Part shown: positions 39,801 through 49,700 of the stretch, in pieces
How the letters are laid out: each line of letters begins with the position of its first letter
Position numbering within the stretch: position 1 is the stretch's first letter
Assembly: GCA_009833045.1 (NCBI GenBank)
Contig: WUUP01000005.1
Location: forward strand, 1 to 64,000
Direction of reading: 5' to 3'
Length of the DNA: 64,000 bases
Origin: Saprospirales bacterium GYS_P2D
Lineage (GTDB): Bacteria; Bacteroidota; Bacteroidia; Chitinophagales; Saprospiraceae
Translations under genes and position numbers: made by a program
The notes under the pieces: generated by a model
Seen by the model: the letters and a program-made list of their open reading frames with translations, nothing else
Told to the model about the DNA's origin: nothing
Database searches by the model: none

Positions 39801-40492
39801 TTGATTCTTTCGCTCTCAATGGCAATATTTTGAACATTTCTCTTGAAAATGATGGTGAAGCCCCATTATCTGTTGATCTAAGTACGATCACAGGCAGCTC
39901 TGATAATATCTATAATACGAACGGAAGTCTTGATGGTGCCAGAACGGTTACCCTCAACTCAAATAATCTAACATTTGATGGAACTGGTACAGGAGATGTC
40001 ATAATCGAAAGTGATGGAGATGTAGGGATAGGGACTACTACCCCAAGCGCAAGACTGGATGTACAGGGAGGATCTGTGACACTCGGTGACTACGGTACGG
40101 GCACTCATGCAGACACGGCCAATGTAGATTACATATTAGTAACCAACACTTCTGGAGAAGTAAAAGAGCTAAATACGGCTAAGAATACAAGGTGGTTTTA
40201 TCCTCCTGCAGTGATCATAGATGCGTCAGATTTAGATACCGCTGCGACACTTGATCTTCATGCAGACTATGTAGATCAATTTGGCACACCATTAGTCAGT
40301 AGTGATGGAGCCTCTTCATCCATACCTTATTATCAAGAGGATGAGTTAGAATATCATGTGACGTTTTATGATGATACTGTTTTAGATAATATATCTATTG
40401 ATGCTAATGGTGTCATGACCTATGATGTTATTGCTGTCCCTTTTGATAATTATACAGTGATCAATGTGGTTTTTCTGATAAAAGATCCATAG
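36824..40492 (+). CDS. Tail-fibre-like exported protein, no S74 domain
   Basis: The product is 1222 residues from ATG 36824; TTG 36818 is also possible. The signal peptide is MLRIVLILLASMMCLTRVVS, and the QVKVGLNPLVIDD start matches the two upstream S74 proteins. The body has repeated DDQQIDSLxLxG motifs and GNVGIGTTTPAAKLDV motifs typical of Bacteroidota tail-fibre-like proteins. The C-terminal 100 residues are not S74. They form a different cap with WFYPPAVIIDASDLDT, YYQEDELEYHVTFYDD and VVFLIKDP, a type I associate with Bacteroidota exported proteins but cannot name. It is 3 bases from the next gene, so the two are probably co-transcribed. Confidence 0.85.
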   Translation: MLRIVLILLASMMCLTRVVSQVKVGLNPLVIDDASLIEIESTSKGFLPSRMTSAQRDLQPSWEQGHIIYNLTDSCLQIYDGAQWDCFIDGILIDSTIYKYDGSLSEDRTLSLSGSNLTFSGTNNVTFESSGELGIGAAAPDGPLHIVETTGTPASASDGSVIIEHGDAGGASSLVFKSESDEGNDYGYIQYQDDGSGNGSTSENSLLTIGVGDDAPGADQDDIALLPSGNVGIGTTTPAAKLDVATGTVRFSTYGSGTNTGDGLSYLLGVDADGDVIEVDATSIGSDDQQIDSLGLVGTELQIGIEDDAIGLRTLDLSSLLDHDWYIANTTNQSTSISDDIFTLGNVGIGTNQPFAKLQVSTENSEDIAFTRFDNSGSDDLDLDFISGLGTPSAPIPLSGASSGDRIAGLRFRAYVDPASVGSDLLTAFARIGEIAAETDGTYSATSSPGKLVFSTTPNGANASIERMTIKNDGKVGIGTGLPDELLHVAGNMRLDGALEDKDGQAGTNGQVLVSTMTGTDWVDASTIDTDTDNQTIDSFALTGNILAISLEDDGEAPLTVDFSSISGDSDWLKVGGGKSTNILDTIYTFGNVGINRNDPQYPLHLDAGNASSAGPWVVFEGGGNVRANTALQLYDKGTAANNELTIEFAHNPNTSTATPLAYIRSNTVGTFHANGADLTLETKSDLTTINLNQLVLESDGDVGIGTRDPAAKLDVDGGSVRFSDYGGGSLNTGNDTYLLGVEADGDIVEVDATSIGSDDQQIDSLALTGTTLEIGVEDDANGLQSVDLAFLRGGSIDLHDDVDVTTTTPTAGDILAWDGANFVPQETDNGYTIFNVWAEESAALDGGTEWAYGNGDNTPPGHGIVIPVDCELWAMSLDHEDGTNTTVGAIQNSTLMAGYEVTTSGTEQGYNVFSTPLVFNAGDVINFETISATPTGTSGRVSAWFRIRATPASNSLLEDLMDVSASSITTGQILVYDGASFVPGDDSDDQQIDSFALNGNILNISLENDGEAPLSVDLSTITGSSDNIYNTNGSLDGARTVTLNSNNLTFDGTGTGDVIIESDGDVGIGTTTPSARLDVQGGSVTLGDYGTGTHADTANVDYILVTNTSGEVKELNTAKNTRWFYPPAVIIDASDLDTAATLDLHADYVDQFGTPLVSSDGASSSIPYYQEDELEYHVTFYDDTVLDNISIDANGVMTYDVIAVPFDNYTVINVVFLIKDP

Positions 40493-40495
40493 ATC

Positions 40496-43400
40496 ATGAG
40501 TATTAGATACCTACATTTATTTCCTACTATAATATTTTTATCAATACTGAGTAGTTATCAAAGTATTGGTCAAGAAGTGACTCTGCCTTATTTTCAAGAT
40601 TTTGATACTGGCACCTCGACTGGATCTCCTGGCACATTGCCCACAGATTGGATAAATTTCAATGAAGGAAGCTCAGATAACTGTGATCATGGAAACACCT
40701 TTTGCCGGGATTGGGGGGTGAGATCTGGATCTACACCTTCTAATAATACTGGTCCGTCTGGCGATCATACCTCTGGATCTGGAAGATATGTCTACATGGA
40801 GGCTTCTGGAAATAATAACTCAGAAGTGCTTCTCATTTCTCCTTCGTTTAATCTTAATGGCTCGTCAGCAAATTTGGACTTTTGGATTCATAATTATAAT
40901 GGAAACAATAGTAATTCTCATACCCTTCAGATTCGAGTAGTTAATGAAGCAATAACAACTAATCTCGGAGGTGTCTTAGCATCTTATACTGAGACAAATA
41001 CAAATGCTTGGGTGAGTGAGCAGGTAGATCTTAGCAGTTTTAGCGGCAGCGGTAATATAAGAGTAGTGTTCAGATGGGTCAAGGGAGGGGGAACATCAAA
41101 TTGGTGGCAACATGATATTGCGATAGATGACGTAAGTATATCCACATCTATTACAGCAGAAATCTGTGATAATAATACAGATGATGACGGAGATGGCTTA
41201 GTAGATTGTCTTGATAATGACTGTGATGGTCAGGCAATCTGTGATACAGACGGAGATACTGTGCCAAATCGAATCGATCAAGATGATGACAATGACGGAA
41301 TACCTGATGCCTTAGAATGTTATGACCAGGCCAATTTGATCAATAATGCTGGATTTGAATCAGGGGATAGTGGATTTTCTTCTGATCTCGATAGCGAGAC
41401 ATGTACCTCTGACTGTGGTCCATCCAATGATGTAAATAGTGGTGACTATGGTATTTACACCAATGCATGTGGCTGTGGAGGGCAGTCTGGAGGTGGTGTA
41501 CAGCAATGGACAGGAGATCCAATAGAGGGGGATAGTATGATGGTTATTAATTTTCCAACCTCAGGTACTGATAATCTCTGGTATCAGACAGTATCTGTAG
41601 ACCCTTATACAGAGTATAGTTTTAATGTGTGGGTCAAAAATATAAGCTTCACAGATGAAAATGACCCCGAGATCCAGCTAGCCTACTCGACTAATGGAGG
41701 AGGCAGTTATACGGTCATCGGGGAGAGCGGCCCACTCACAGAGGCTGAAGACTGGCAGCTTATTGGATATAATTTTGTCACAGGAAATGTATCGTCGATC
41801 ATAGTATCTGTACAAAATGCTATAAGTGGTGCATCAGGTAACGATTTGGCGATTGATGGATTGAGCTTGTTAAATGCTAATTGTGATGATGACGGTGATG
41901 GTGTGGCGAGTAGGTTAGACCTGGATAGTGACAATGATGGTATCTATGATGTATTTGAATCCAGCAGTGGTGCTGCTCAGTCGGGAGGCGCACTGACAGG
42001 AGGAGTAGATGCCGACGGGATACCGAATAGTGTCAGTGATGGAAACGGCTTTGTCGATTATGTAGCTAGTGACAGTGACAATGATGGCTTACTGGACCTG
42101 ATAGAGCTGGATAGTGATGATGACGGATGTTTTGATTCTTTTGAAGAAAATATTGAAGATCTTGACAACGATGGAATAGCAGGAACTGGAATTCCTGCTG
42201 TGGATGCTGATGGTTTAGTCACAGCTATTACATATACCACGCCAACGCTTAATTCTTGGCAAGATCCAGATGAAGACAACCCCTTTTGCGACGGAGATAC
42301 AGATGATGACGGGATTCCCGATGATATTGATTTAGATGATGATAATGACGGGATACCAGATATAATAGAAAGTCCTGCGACTATTGATTTTGGTGGAACT
42401 CGAACACTGATAGTTGGAACAGATATTACAAATATGGCAGTTGGAGATGTAGTGGTATATTCAGATGCTATTAGGGATTGTGATGATATATTTTATGATG
42501 TCACCATTACTATTAATTCTATTAGTCCTGGATCTGTTGTAGAAGCAGATTTTCAAGGTATGTTAATTAAAAATGCAGCAGCAAACGAGGATGATCATTT
42601 TACTTTTACCTTGAGTGTAGTTGAGAGTGGTTCTGCCACCAGTGGCAATCCCGCTGGTACAGCGGCCACCATTGATGACTTTTTATTTACTCCTCGAGAT
42701 ATAGATTCTAATAGTGCAGCGACTGGAGATACAGATATAGATCATACAGAGGTTTTTGGTGTTTCGAATAGTACAATATTTGACACTTCATATTTTGATC
42801 CTCTCACAGTGTTGGAAGAAGGAGGTTTCATTAATGGATTAGGACCAGGTTCTGGTTATACTTATTATAGGATGGCTCCCGTATCTGGGCCTAATGATTG
42901 GTCCGCAAATGACAATGATATAACTGGAGAAGATATTAGGTTTGCGGTCTTCTTATTTTATTCCAGTTTTTCTTCAGTCGACATTGCCTATGGTAGGACA
43001 GGTTCTGCAGGAAGCAATAGTGGCGGGACTCGACTTACTAATTTTTTTGGATCAAAAGAGTGTGATAGGGACGGGGATGGAGTACCTAATAGGGTTGATC
43101 TGGATCTTGATAATGATGGCATCTATGATCTATATGAGGCTGGGCATAGTTTTACTGCTGATGTAGATGGAGATGGTATGATCGACGGAGCAGATACGGG
43201 ATCTGGAGGTAATGGGTTATTTGATGGTGTAGAGACATCTGCAGAAAGTGGAAATGTTAATTATTCTTACTCTAATTCTGATAATGATACAGAACAGATA
43301 TATGACTTTTTTGAGCTCGACTCAGATGATGATAACTGTTTTGACACTGAGGAAGCCGATATCGCTGATGCTGATGTAGATGGTACAGCAGGGACAGGTG

Positions 43401-44092
43401 CTCCTACTTCAGATGCATTTGGACGGGTCACATCTATCACGTATATAGAGCCACCTACGATGAACTGGCAAGACCCCCTCCAAAGCTGTCTTGAGATTTG
43501 TGATAATGGCATGGATGATGATGGTGACGGACTCATCGATGGTTTTGATCCCGACTGTGCAGACTATTATCTTGAGGCAGAATGTGGCTTTCCTGGTGCT
43601 AATTGGGTCCGAACTTTCGATCTGGATGCGTCCAATAATGATTTTCAGACGATCACCACAGGTCTTAATTCTTTGGATAATCCACCTACAGCGGCAGCAG
43701 ATATATTGAGATTCACAGTGACGACTCTGGCAGCGGGGACCTACAGGATATTAGGACGTGTCAATTCTGCGAGCGGAGCTGATGATTCTTTTTGGTTTCG
43801 GGTAGACGAAGGTACTTGGTATAAGTGGAATGACTGGGATACAGGAGGCACATGGGAGTGGATTGAGTTCTCTGATAATGATAATGGGAATACTCCTGTG
43901 CGGTATGCATTAGGCGTGGGCAGTCACTCTATCGATATAGCATATAGAGAGGACGGAGCCGGTATCGACAAGCTTCACTTGACTATCAACGGAAGTACCC
44001 CGGCAGGTGAAGGAGAAGAGGCTATCAACTGTAATCGGTCAATCACAACCAATCTCTTCTTAAACTATAAAATCCGGAACAGAACAAATTAA
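40496..44092 (+). CDS. Exported calcium-repeat protein with CBM-like C-terminus
   Basis: The product is 1198 residues with a signal peptide (LHLFPTIIFLSILSSYQSIG). Residues 25-220 form a MAM/jelly-roll-like domain (PYFQDFDTG, WWQHDIAIDDVSIS). Then come Asp-rich thrombospondin type 3-like calcium repeats (TDDDGDGLVDCLDNDCDG, DQDDDNDGIPDALE) which alternate with beta domains. At about 1023-1175 is a CBM6/35-like carbohydrate-binding fold (EAECGFPGANWVR, then YREDGAGIDKLHLT). The last residues (NLFLNYKIRNRTN) are not a known sorting signal. The calcium motif is the same type as in the 46773 product. Likely a surface-attached carbohydrate binder (inference). Confidence 0.82.
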   Translation: MSIRYLHLFPTIIFLSILSSYQSIGQEVTLPYFQDFDTGTSTGSPGTLPTDWINFNEGSSDNCDHGNTFCRDWGVRSGSTPSNNTGPSGDHTSGSGRYVYMEASGNNNSEVLLISPSFNLNGSSANLDFWIHNYNGNNSNSHTLQIRVVNEAITTNLGGVLASYTETNTNAWVSEQVDLSSFSGSGNIRVVFRWVKGGGTSNWWQHDIAIDDVSISTSITAEICDNNTDDDGDGLVDCLDNDCDGQAICDTDGDTVPNRIDQDDDNDGIPDALECYDQANLINNAGFESGDSGFSSDLDSETCTSDCGPSNDVNSGDYGIYTNACGCGGQSGGGVQQWTGDPIEGDSMMVINFPTSGTDNLWYQTVSVDPYTEYSFNVWVKNISFTDENDPEIQLAYSTNGGGSYTVIGESGPLTEAEDWQLIGYNFVTGNVSSIIVSVQNAISGASGNDLAIDGLSLLNANCDDDGDGVASRLDLDSDNDGIYDVFESSSGAAQSGGALTGGVDADGIPNSVSDGNGFVDYVASDSDNDGLLDLIELDSDDDGCFDSFEENIEDLDNDGIAGTGIPAVDADGLVTAITYTTPTLNSWQDPDEDNPFCDGDTDDDGIPDDIDLDDDNDGIPDIIESPATIDFGGTRTLIVGTDITNMAVGDVVVYSDAIRDCDDIFYDVTITINSISPGSVVEADFQGMLIKNAAANEDDHFTFTLSVVESGSATSGNPAGTAATIDDFLFTPRDIDSNSAATGDTDIDHTEVFGVSNSTIFDTSYFDPLTVLEEGGFINGLGPGSGYTYYRMAPVSGPNDWSANDNDITGEDIRFAVFLFYSSFSSVDIAYGRTGSAGSNSGGTRLTNFFGSKECDRDGDGVPNRVDLDLDNDGIYDLYEAGHSFTADVDGDGMIDGADTGSGGNGLFDGVETSAESGNVNYSYSNSDNDTEQIYDFFELDSDDDNCFDTEEADIADADVDGTAGTGAPTSDAFGRVTSITYIEPPTMNWQDPLQSCLEICDNGMDDDGDGLIDGFDPDCADYYLEAECGFPGANWVRTFDLDASNNDFQTITTGLNSLDNPPTAAADILRFTVTTLAAGTYRILGRVNSASGADDSFWFRVDEGTWYKWNDWDTGGTWEWIEFSDNDNGNTPVRYALGVGSHSIDIAYREDGAGIDKLHLTINGSTPAGEGEEAINCNRSITTNLFLNYKIRNRTN

Positions 44093-44179
44093 AATTATTT
44101 TATATATATAATTGGCTTGATTTCTGCAGTTTAGTTATTAATTTTACACATTAACACGATTTAATACCACCAGACCTTA

Positions 44180-44218
44180 CGCATTTCTCTTTTGATAGAG
44201 CCGAACCCAAGAAATGCG
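44180..44218 (+). promoter_or_regulatory. Inverted repeat covering the start codon
   Basis: CGCATTTCT (44180-44188) is the perfect reverse complement of AGAAATGCG (44210-44218), with a 21-base loop. The second arm contains the ATG at 44214 of the next gene. In mRNA this could hide the start codon. Confidence 0.4.
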
Positions 44219-46019
44219 ACCAAGAACCGATATTAGAAGAACCTTCTTATCAGTAGGCCTCATAGCTGTACTGTATATGATAGGACATGCTCAGTGTCCT
44301 AATAAACGATGGGATGTATCCAACGATGGCTCCGCATATGTGGATGATCTGGGAAATAAGGCCATCTACGGCAACTTCACCAATATCCCAGAATCTCAAT
44401 ACGTCAATGATGGAAGACTCTACTTCTTTGGAAATATCACTAACAATGGATATCTCGGAGATGGATATGGATATGAGTATATCAAGTCATGTGGTGATAG
44501 CCGCACAGAGATACGTGGCGCAGGGACTACAGAGTTTAATATACTGGATGTAAATAATACCGCAGGTGTCAACCTCCGGCAGGAAATGATTGTAAAAACT
44601 AATCTTCAGTTTTCTGGAGGAATCATACATACAGATCGTACACGTACTAAGGATCAAGTAGCATTCGCTCCTGGAGCGAGCCACTCTGGAGCTAATGACC
44701 AAAAGCACATCAATGGGACCATACGTCGTATGGGCGAGGGTTCATTTATATTTCCGACAGGGGATGGAGATCATCAAAGCCCAATACAGGTCAGAGGTAG
44801 AAATCCATTCGATGTATTTACGGCGACCTATATTTCAAAAAACCTCGACTTCGTACAGCAGACATCTAAAGGAGTGTATAGCACTGAGCAGAAGGATTAT
44901 AACGTCTTAGACGTCCAAGAAAAGGAATTTTGGGCTCTCGATGGAGGTACGTCTACTCGTATTACTTTGTATTGGACACAGTATAGTGAGATACTTGATC
45001 TGGTCCAGGATGTCAATGATCTCATAGTCGTAGGCTGGGATGGAGAAAAATGGGTGAATCTTGGTCAAACGGAAGTCTTGTCCTTTTTTGGGACTGGTAC
45101 TGTGACATCTCGTAGTGTGATCCCAGATAATTACTTAGCCTTTACTTTCGGAGTCTTAGATTCAGATGGGGACTTTTATGCGGACTCACAGGATATAGCG
45201 CCATTTGATCCATGTCTGCCTGATCCGTCTTCAGAGTCATGTGAGACACAGATCTGTGTATCTGTAGAGGCGGGGGTATTCTTAGAGGGGGCCCTATGGA
45301 GAGACGGAGAGTATATGGATGATATGAGCAGTAGACTCAATGATTTTGGCTACCTCCCGGGCCAAAAACCTAAAACACTCTTCGGTGTAGCCTTTGATCC
45401 AGGGCAGCCATACAATGTCAGTCCATGGCAATATGACGGTACAGAAGGTCAAGAGATCGATGAGATCAATAATATTATCAATAGTAATACTTACCCTGAT
45501 GATGCAGTGGACTGGGTATTAGTCAGTGTGAGGACGGATATCACCTATGAGAGTACAGCCTGTACTCAGGCGGGGCTCGTGCTCCGAGATGGTACGATAG
45601 TATTCACGGAGCCGTTTGACTGTTGCAACATGACGGAGGAGGATTACTATATCGTCATAGAGCATCGTAATCACCTCGCTGTGATGACACCGACTCCTGT
45701 CATGCCCGATAGCACCGGTCTATTATCATTCGACTTTAGGTCAAACCAATCATATAAAAGCCTCTTAGGCTATCAGCAGAAAGAGATAAAAGAAGGTATG
45801 TATGCCATGTTTGCCGGCAATGGTGAGCAGTTTATGTCACTCGAGTCTCCTCGAGATATCAACTCTAATGATAATGGCCTATGGGCCCGAGACAATGGTA
45901 AACACAGTGGATATTATTTCCAAGATTATGACTTGAGCGGTGATGTCAATGTACATGATAAAGCCATGTGGATCATCAATAATGGCGTATTTACTGATGT
46001 CCAGACGTCATTTAACTAA
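44214..46019 (+). CDS. Exported protein with shared C-terminal module
   Basis: The product is 601 residues with a signal peptide (LSVGLIAVLYMIGHAQ). Residues 25-330 are beta-rich and contain a YGNFTNIPESQYVNDGRLYF segment; no family is recognised. Residues 345-601 form a module also found at the end of the 2418-residue protein: YLPGQKPKTLFG, VDWVLVSVRTDI, YYIVIEHRNHLAVM. It ends in a dockerin-like calcium loop (DYDLSGDVNVHDKAMWI). The same module ends several exported proteins in Bacteroidota as I recall, so it may attach or sort the protein. The ATG lies inside a 9-bp hairpin arm. Confidence 0.82.
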   Translation: MRPRTDIRRTFLSVGLIAVLYMIGHAQCPNKRWDVSNDGSAYVDDLGNKAIYGNFTNIPESQYVNDGRLYFFGNITNNGYLGDGYGYEYIKSCGDSRTEIRGAGTTEFNILDVNNTAGVNLRQEMIVKTNLQFSGGIIHTDRTRTKDQVAFAPGASHSGANDQKHINGTIRRMGEGSFIFPTGDGDHQSPIQVRGRNPFDVFTATYISKNLDFVQQTSKGVYSTEQKDYNVLDVQEKEFWALDGGTSTRITLYWTQYSEILDLVQDVNDLIVVGWDGEKWVNLGQTEVLSFFGTGTVTSRSVIPDNYLAFTFGVLDSDGDFYADSQDIAPFDPCLPDPSSESCETQICVSVEAGVFLEGALWRDGEYMDDMSSRLNDFGYLPGQKPKTLFGVAFDPGQPYNVSPWQYDGTEGQEIDEINNIINSNTYPDDAVDWVLVSVRTDITYESTACTQAGLVLRDGTIVFTEPFDCCNMTEEDYYIVIEHRNHLAVMTPTPVMPDSTGLLSFDFRSNQSYKSLLGYQQKEIKEGMYAMFAGNGEQFMSLESPRDINSNDNGLWARDNGKHSGYYFQDYDLSGDVNVHDKAMWIINNGVFTDVQTSFN

Positions 46020-46138
46020 TTGTTTACCCTAATTCGAGAATGATTTATTGACATCATTCAATAATGAACATACATTTATCATTACTCTATAAGTATATAG
46101 GTAAATATTTTACCATATTTAATAGTAACAGCTACATC

Positions 46139-46642
46139 ATGCTCTTGAACAAACAGCCATCAACTCGCTCACTCATGAGAGCCCACTTGCTCCTACTTTT
46201 ATTTGCCATTTTAGGGAGTGTTCAGCTATTCGCAGGTCGAGAAGATCTCAAGACTACTATCATCTTAATCGATGGTGAAGCGGTATTAGTGGACCTCAAT
46301 CTAAAAGGTGATATTCTGAAACAATATATCCATGTTGACGACTATTTTACCTCTTGGAAGAGTCACGAAAGTCTCGTGAAGCGATCGATCGAGAGAGCAG
46401 CGTCCATGAGAGATATAGGACATAAGGCCTATGATGTCGATCACCATGAGATGAGCACTTTGGTCCTAGATCAAGCACGAGATCATGATGATCTGCAAAA
46501 AGAGTGGTGCTCTAATGGACCTGCTCAGCTGATACAGGCAGTTGCGGGTGTTACTACTTCTTCATTGTCCAATGCTCCACCAAGCTCACGAGTGCTTTTT
46601 GATTGGCCATCTCGACAAATAATCTACAGAGAAGAAGTTTAA
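46139..46642 (+). CDS. Small exported protein, unknown
   Basis: The product is 167 residues from ATG 46139; the frame is open to 46064 but that part is not needed for the signal peptide. A hydrophobic segment RAHLLLLLFAILGSVQLFAG marks an export signal. The mature part has a short beta region (TTIILIDGEAVLVDL), a charged helical region and no recognised domain. It lies between the two genes that share the C-terminal module, so it may act with them. I do not know its function. Confidence 0.6.
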   Translation: MLLNKQPSTRSLMRAHLLLLLFAILGSVQLFAGREDLKTTIILIDGEAVLVDLNLKGDILKQYIHVDDYFTSWKSHESLVKRSIERAASMRDIGHKAYDVDHHEMSTLVLDQARDHDDLQKEWCSNGPAQLIQAVAGVTTSSLSNAPPSSRVLFDWPSRQIIYREEV

Positions 46643-46663
46643 TGAAAATAAACATATTGCATT

Positions 46664-46694
46664 TTTGAATAATATGTTTATTCTATTACCTTTG
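46664..46694 (+). promoter_or_regulatory. Bacteroidota promoter of the VWA/SprB-like gene
   Basis: TTTG (46664-46667), a 19-base spacer and TACCTTTG (46687-46694) match TTTG/N19/TAnnTTTG in full. Transcription would start near 46700, giving an untranslated leader of about 70 bases before ATG 46773. Confidence 0.85.
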
Positions 46695-46737
46695 TCGTAC
46701 TCATCCCTACCCAACCAGTAATAGTTTGCTTATTGCG

Positions 46738-46758
46738 ATCAAAGACATTGTCTTTGAT
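46738..46758 (+). promoter_or_regulatory. Leader hairpin before the VWA/SprB-like gene
   Basis: ATCAAAGA (46738-46745) and TCTTTGAT (46751-46758) form a perfect 8-bp stem with loop CATTG, 14 bases before ATG 46773, inside the predicted leader. It may tune translation or mRNA stability. There is no T run, so it is not a terminator. Confidence 0.45.
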
Positions 46759-46772
46759 GGGTCTAATTATTG

Positions 46773-49700
46773 ATGAAAATGACAAGAACACTATTCGCTA
46801 TTCTATGTCTCTACATAGGGACATTTGGCATGACGCATGCGCAAGACTGTACGGCCGATACTTCTTTTACAGATATTCTATTTGTCATAGATAACTCTGG
46901 AAGTATTGATGTCAACGAGTATAATGAATTTGAAAATCTCATAGTCACTACTATAGATAAGGTACAGGATAAATGTACTGACTCCCAGATCGGAGTGGTG
47001 CACTATGGTGGTCCATTTGGTGCACAGACGGCTATCGAATACCCCTTTAGCTCAGCTACTACTATCACGGAGGTCAATAGACAGTTTTGTCAATCGGCCA
47101 ATTGTCCGGGTGCTGGTGGAGATGATCTGAATGAGGCCATGGGTCAGATACTCGGTTATATCGGCTCTGGCGCTCTCAATAGAGACCCGATGAATAAGCT
47201 GGTCATCGTGATTATGACAGATGCTTTCGCCGAGACACCTCCATGTGATGATGAAGACTGCTCAGTAGTAGAGCCATTCACTAATATAGATATACTCAAA
47301 GGCGCCTTTGATGCAGAAGTAACTGTGGTCGGCATGTCAGATCAGGCACGAGCTGCAAAATTGGCAATATATGCCTCACCAGGTGGTACTTTCAATGGGG
47401 TCAGCCTTAATCCTGCCGACTGTACGGACACCTATGATGGCTGTGAGGTGCCAAGAAAATATATTCCACTTGAATTTAATGATCCTATTGGTCCAGCATC
47501 AGACGAGATACTAGGATTCGTTGAGTGTTCGGTTGAGGTTTTTGCGCCACTCACGGCTGAGATCACGGCCAATAGAGATACCATCTGTGAAGACTTGATG
47601 CAGTCCGCTACTATGGCGGTCAATATATTATCAGGCGAAGGCCCATTCACCGTAGAGTGGAATCAAAACCTCGGATTTGGCCTGAATAAAACGGTGATGC
47701 CTATGATGACGACTACATACACCGCTATGATCACTGATAATAATGGATGTACCGTCACAGAAGAATACACCATATACGTCGAGCAACAATGTATCGACCC
47801 CTGTCTCAATCTTACACTCGATATCACGGGAGATGCTAATGTTTGCGCTAATCTGAATGAATCAAGCACATTAGTGGCAGATTTTGATGGTGCTGCAGAG
47901 CCGATCAGCTATATGTGGGACCAGGGTCTGGGTACGGGTGCTACACAGGTAGTGCAGCCGATAGTCACTACGACATACACAGTCACAGCGACTGATGCTA
48001 ATGACTGTGTGCAAACCCAGACATTCACCGTGAATGCTAATACCTGTACAGTCTGCCAAGCGTATGCGGGTAGACCATTAGACTTCATCGAGTTATGTCA
48101 GACAGGCAGCAGTACTATCATCAATACGGATAATAATAATGGTCGAGTCATCCCTGCGGGATTTGAGACAGTATATATTTTATCAGATGCTGACCTCACG
48201 ATATTAGACTATCGAGTTGGCCAGGGTACATTCAGTGTATCTCAGCCAGGTATCTATAGAGTACATACACTCATCGCAGAAGTGACTAATAGAGCCAGTC
48301 CTGATTACCTTGATCTGGGTATTATCACTCGAGGACGCTCAAATATTTATATCATAGCCAATTGTATTTTTGATCATGGTATCTGTGCAGATTTTGACTA
48401 TGCAGGTCGTGTCAACAAAGTACTCGAGCCCTCTGATATGATGTGTATGAGAGTAGAAAATTCTATTACCCTCTGTTCGGATAACAGAGATAATGATGGC
48501 GATGGACTCGTAGACTGTAGTGATCCGGACTGTCAGGCACTAAGTATCTGTCTGGAGAATACAGTAGTCGCTTGTAATGATCTTTTTGACAATGATAATG
48601 ACGGTCTCGTAGACTGCTATGATCCAGATTGTTGGGAATTCGTCAGATGTTATGAAAAAGAAGAAAACTGTAATGACGGTATTGATAATGATGGCGATGG
48701 ACTCGTAGACTGCGAAGATGATAGCTGTGCGAGCTCTGCTCAGTGCATGGAAAACAATCAATATACCTGTAAAGATGGTATCGACAATGATGGCGACGGA
48801 CTTGTCGATTGTCAGGAGGCAGCATGCCAACGATTTATAGCGTGCAACGAATTTTCTGTAGAGGCGTGTACAGATGGTATTGACAATGATTTTGACGGTC
48901 TCGTAGACTGTCAAGATATGGACTGTATGATGGTATTGCCAAATACCTGTGCTCCAAGCGAATCTACTTTAGCTCTCTGTAGTGATGGCCTGGACAATGA
49001 TGGCGACGGTCTTACGGATTGTATGGATGGAGACTGTGGTTTTTTAGCATTGCAGGCGCTCGAGGCGAATATCGAAGACTACATCACCCTGATTCAGGCG
49101 GGATGTCCTAATAATTTTGATGGGGCAATTGAGCTCACAGGAGCATTAGCTACAGGAGACTATCAGTACCAAGTGGATGGAGGAGATCTCCAGACGAATC
49201 CAGTATTCATGAATATCGAGGCGGGTGAGCACGTGGTCACTATCTCTACGATCACTCAGTGTCAGATCAGCGTCACGGTGATCGTACCAGCATCAGACTG
49301 TACTGAGATCTGTGACAATGGTATCGATGATGACGGCGATGGCCTGACCGACTGTGATGACCCAGACTGTGGTATCACAGGATTCGCTGGTAATATCAAT
49401 GTCACAGACCCAAGCTGTCCTCGCCTGAATGATGGAGAAATCAATATCACAGGTCAAGTAGAAGGAATATCGTATCAATACAGTAGAGATGGTGGTAGAT
49501 CCTATCAAGACTCACCAGTATTCTCGGGACTCATCCCTGGCAACTATATCGTCGTCATCCGTACTGAGGTCGGATGTATATTGACACAAAGTATCGAGCT
49601 CAGCACCACCAGCTGTGTAGAGATCTGTGACAATGGTATCGATGATGACGGAGATGGATTCACAGACTGTGAAGATATAGACTGTGGCATGACGGGTTTT

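Noticed and set aside
30094-40492. Prophage tail region
   Set aside because: The fibre-like proteins have signal peptides and no capsid, portal, terminase or integrase genes are nearby.
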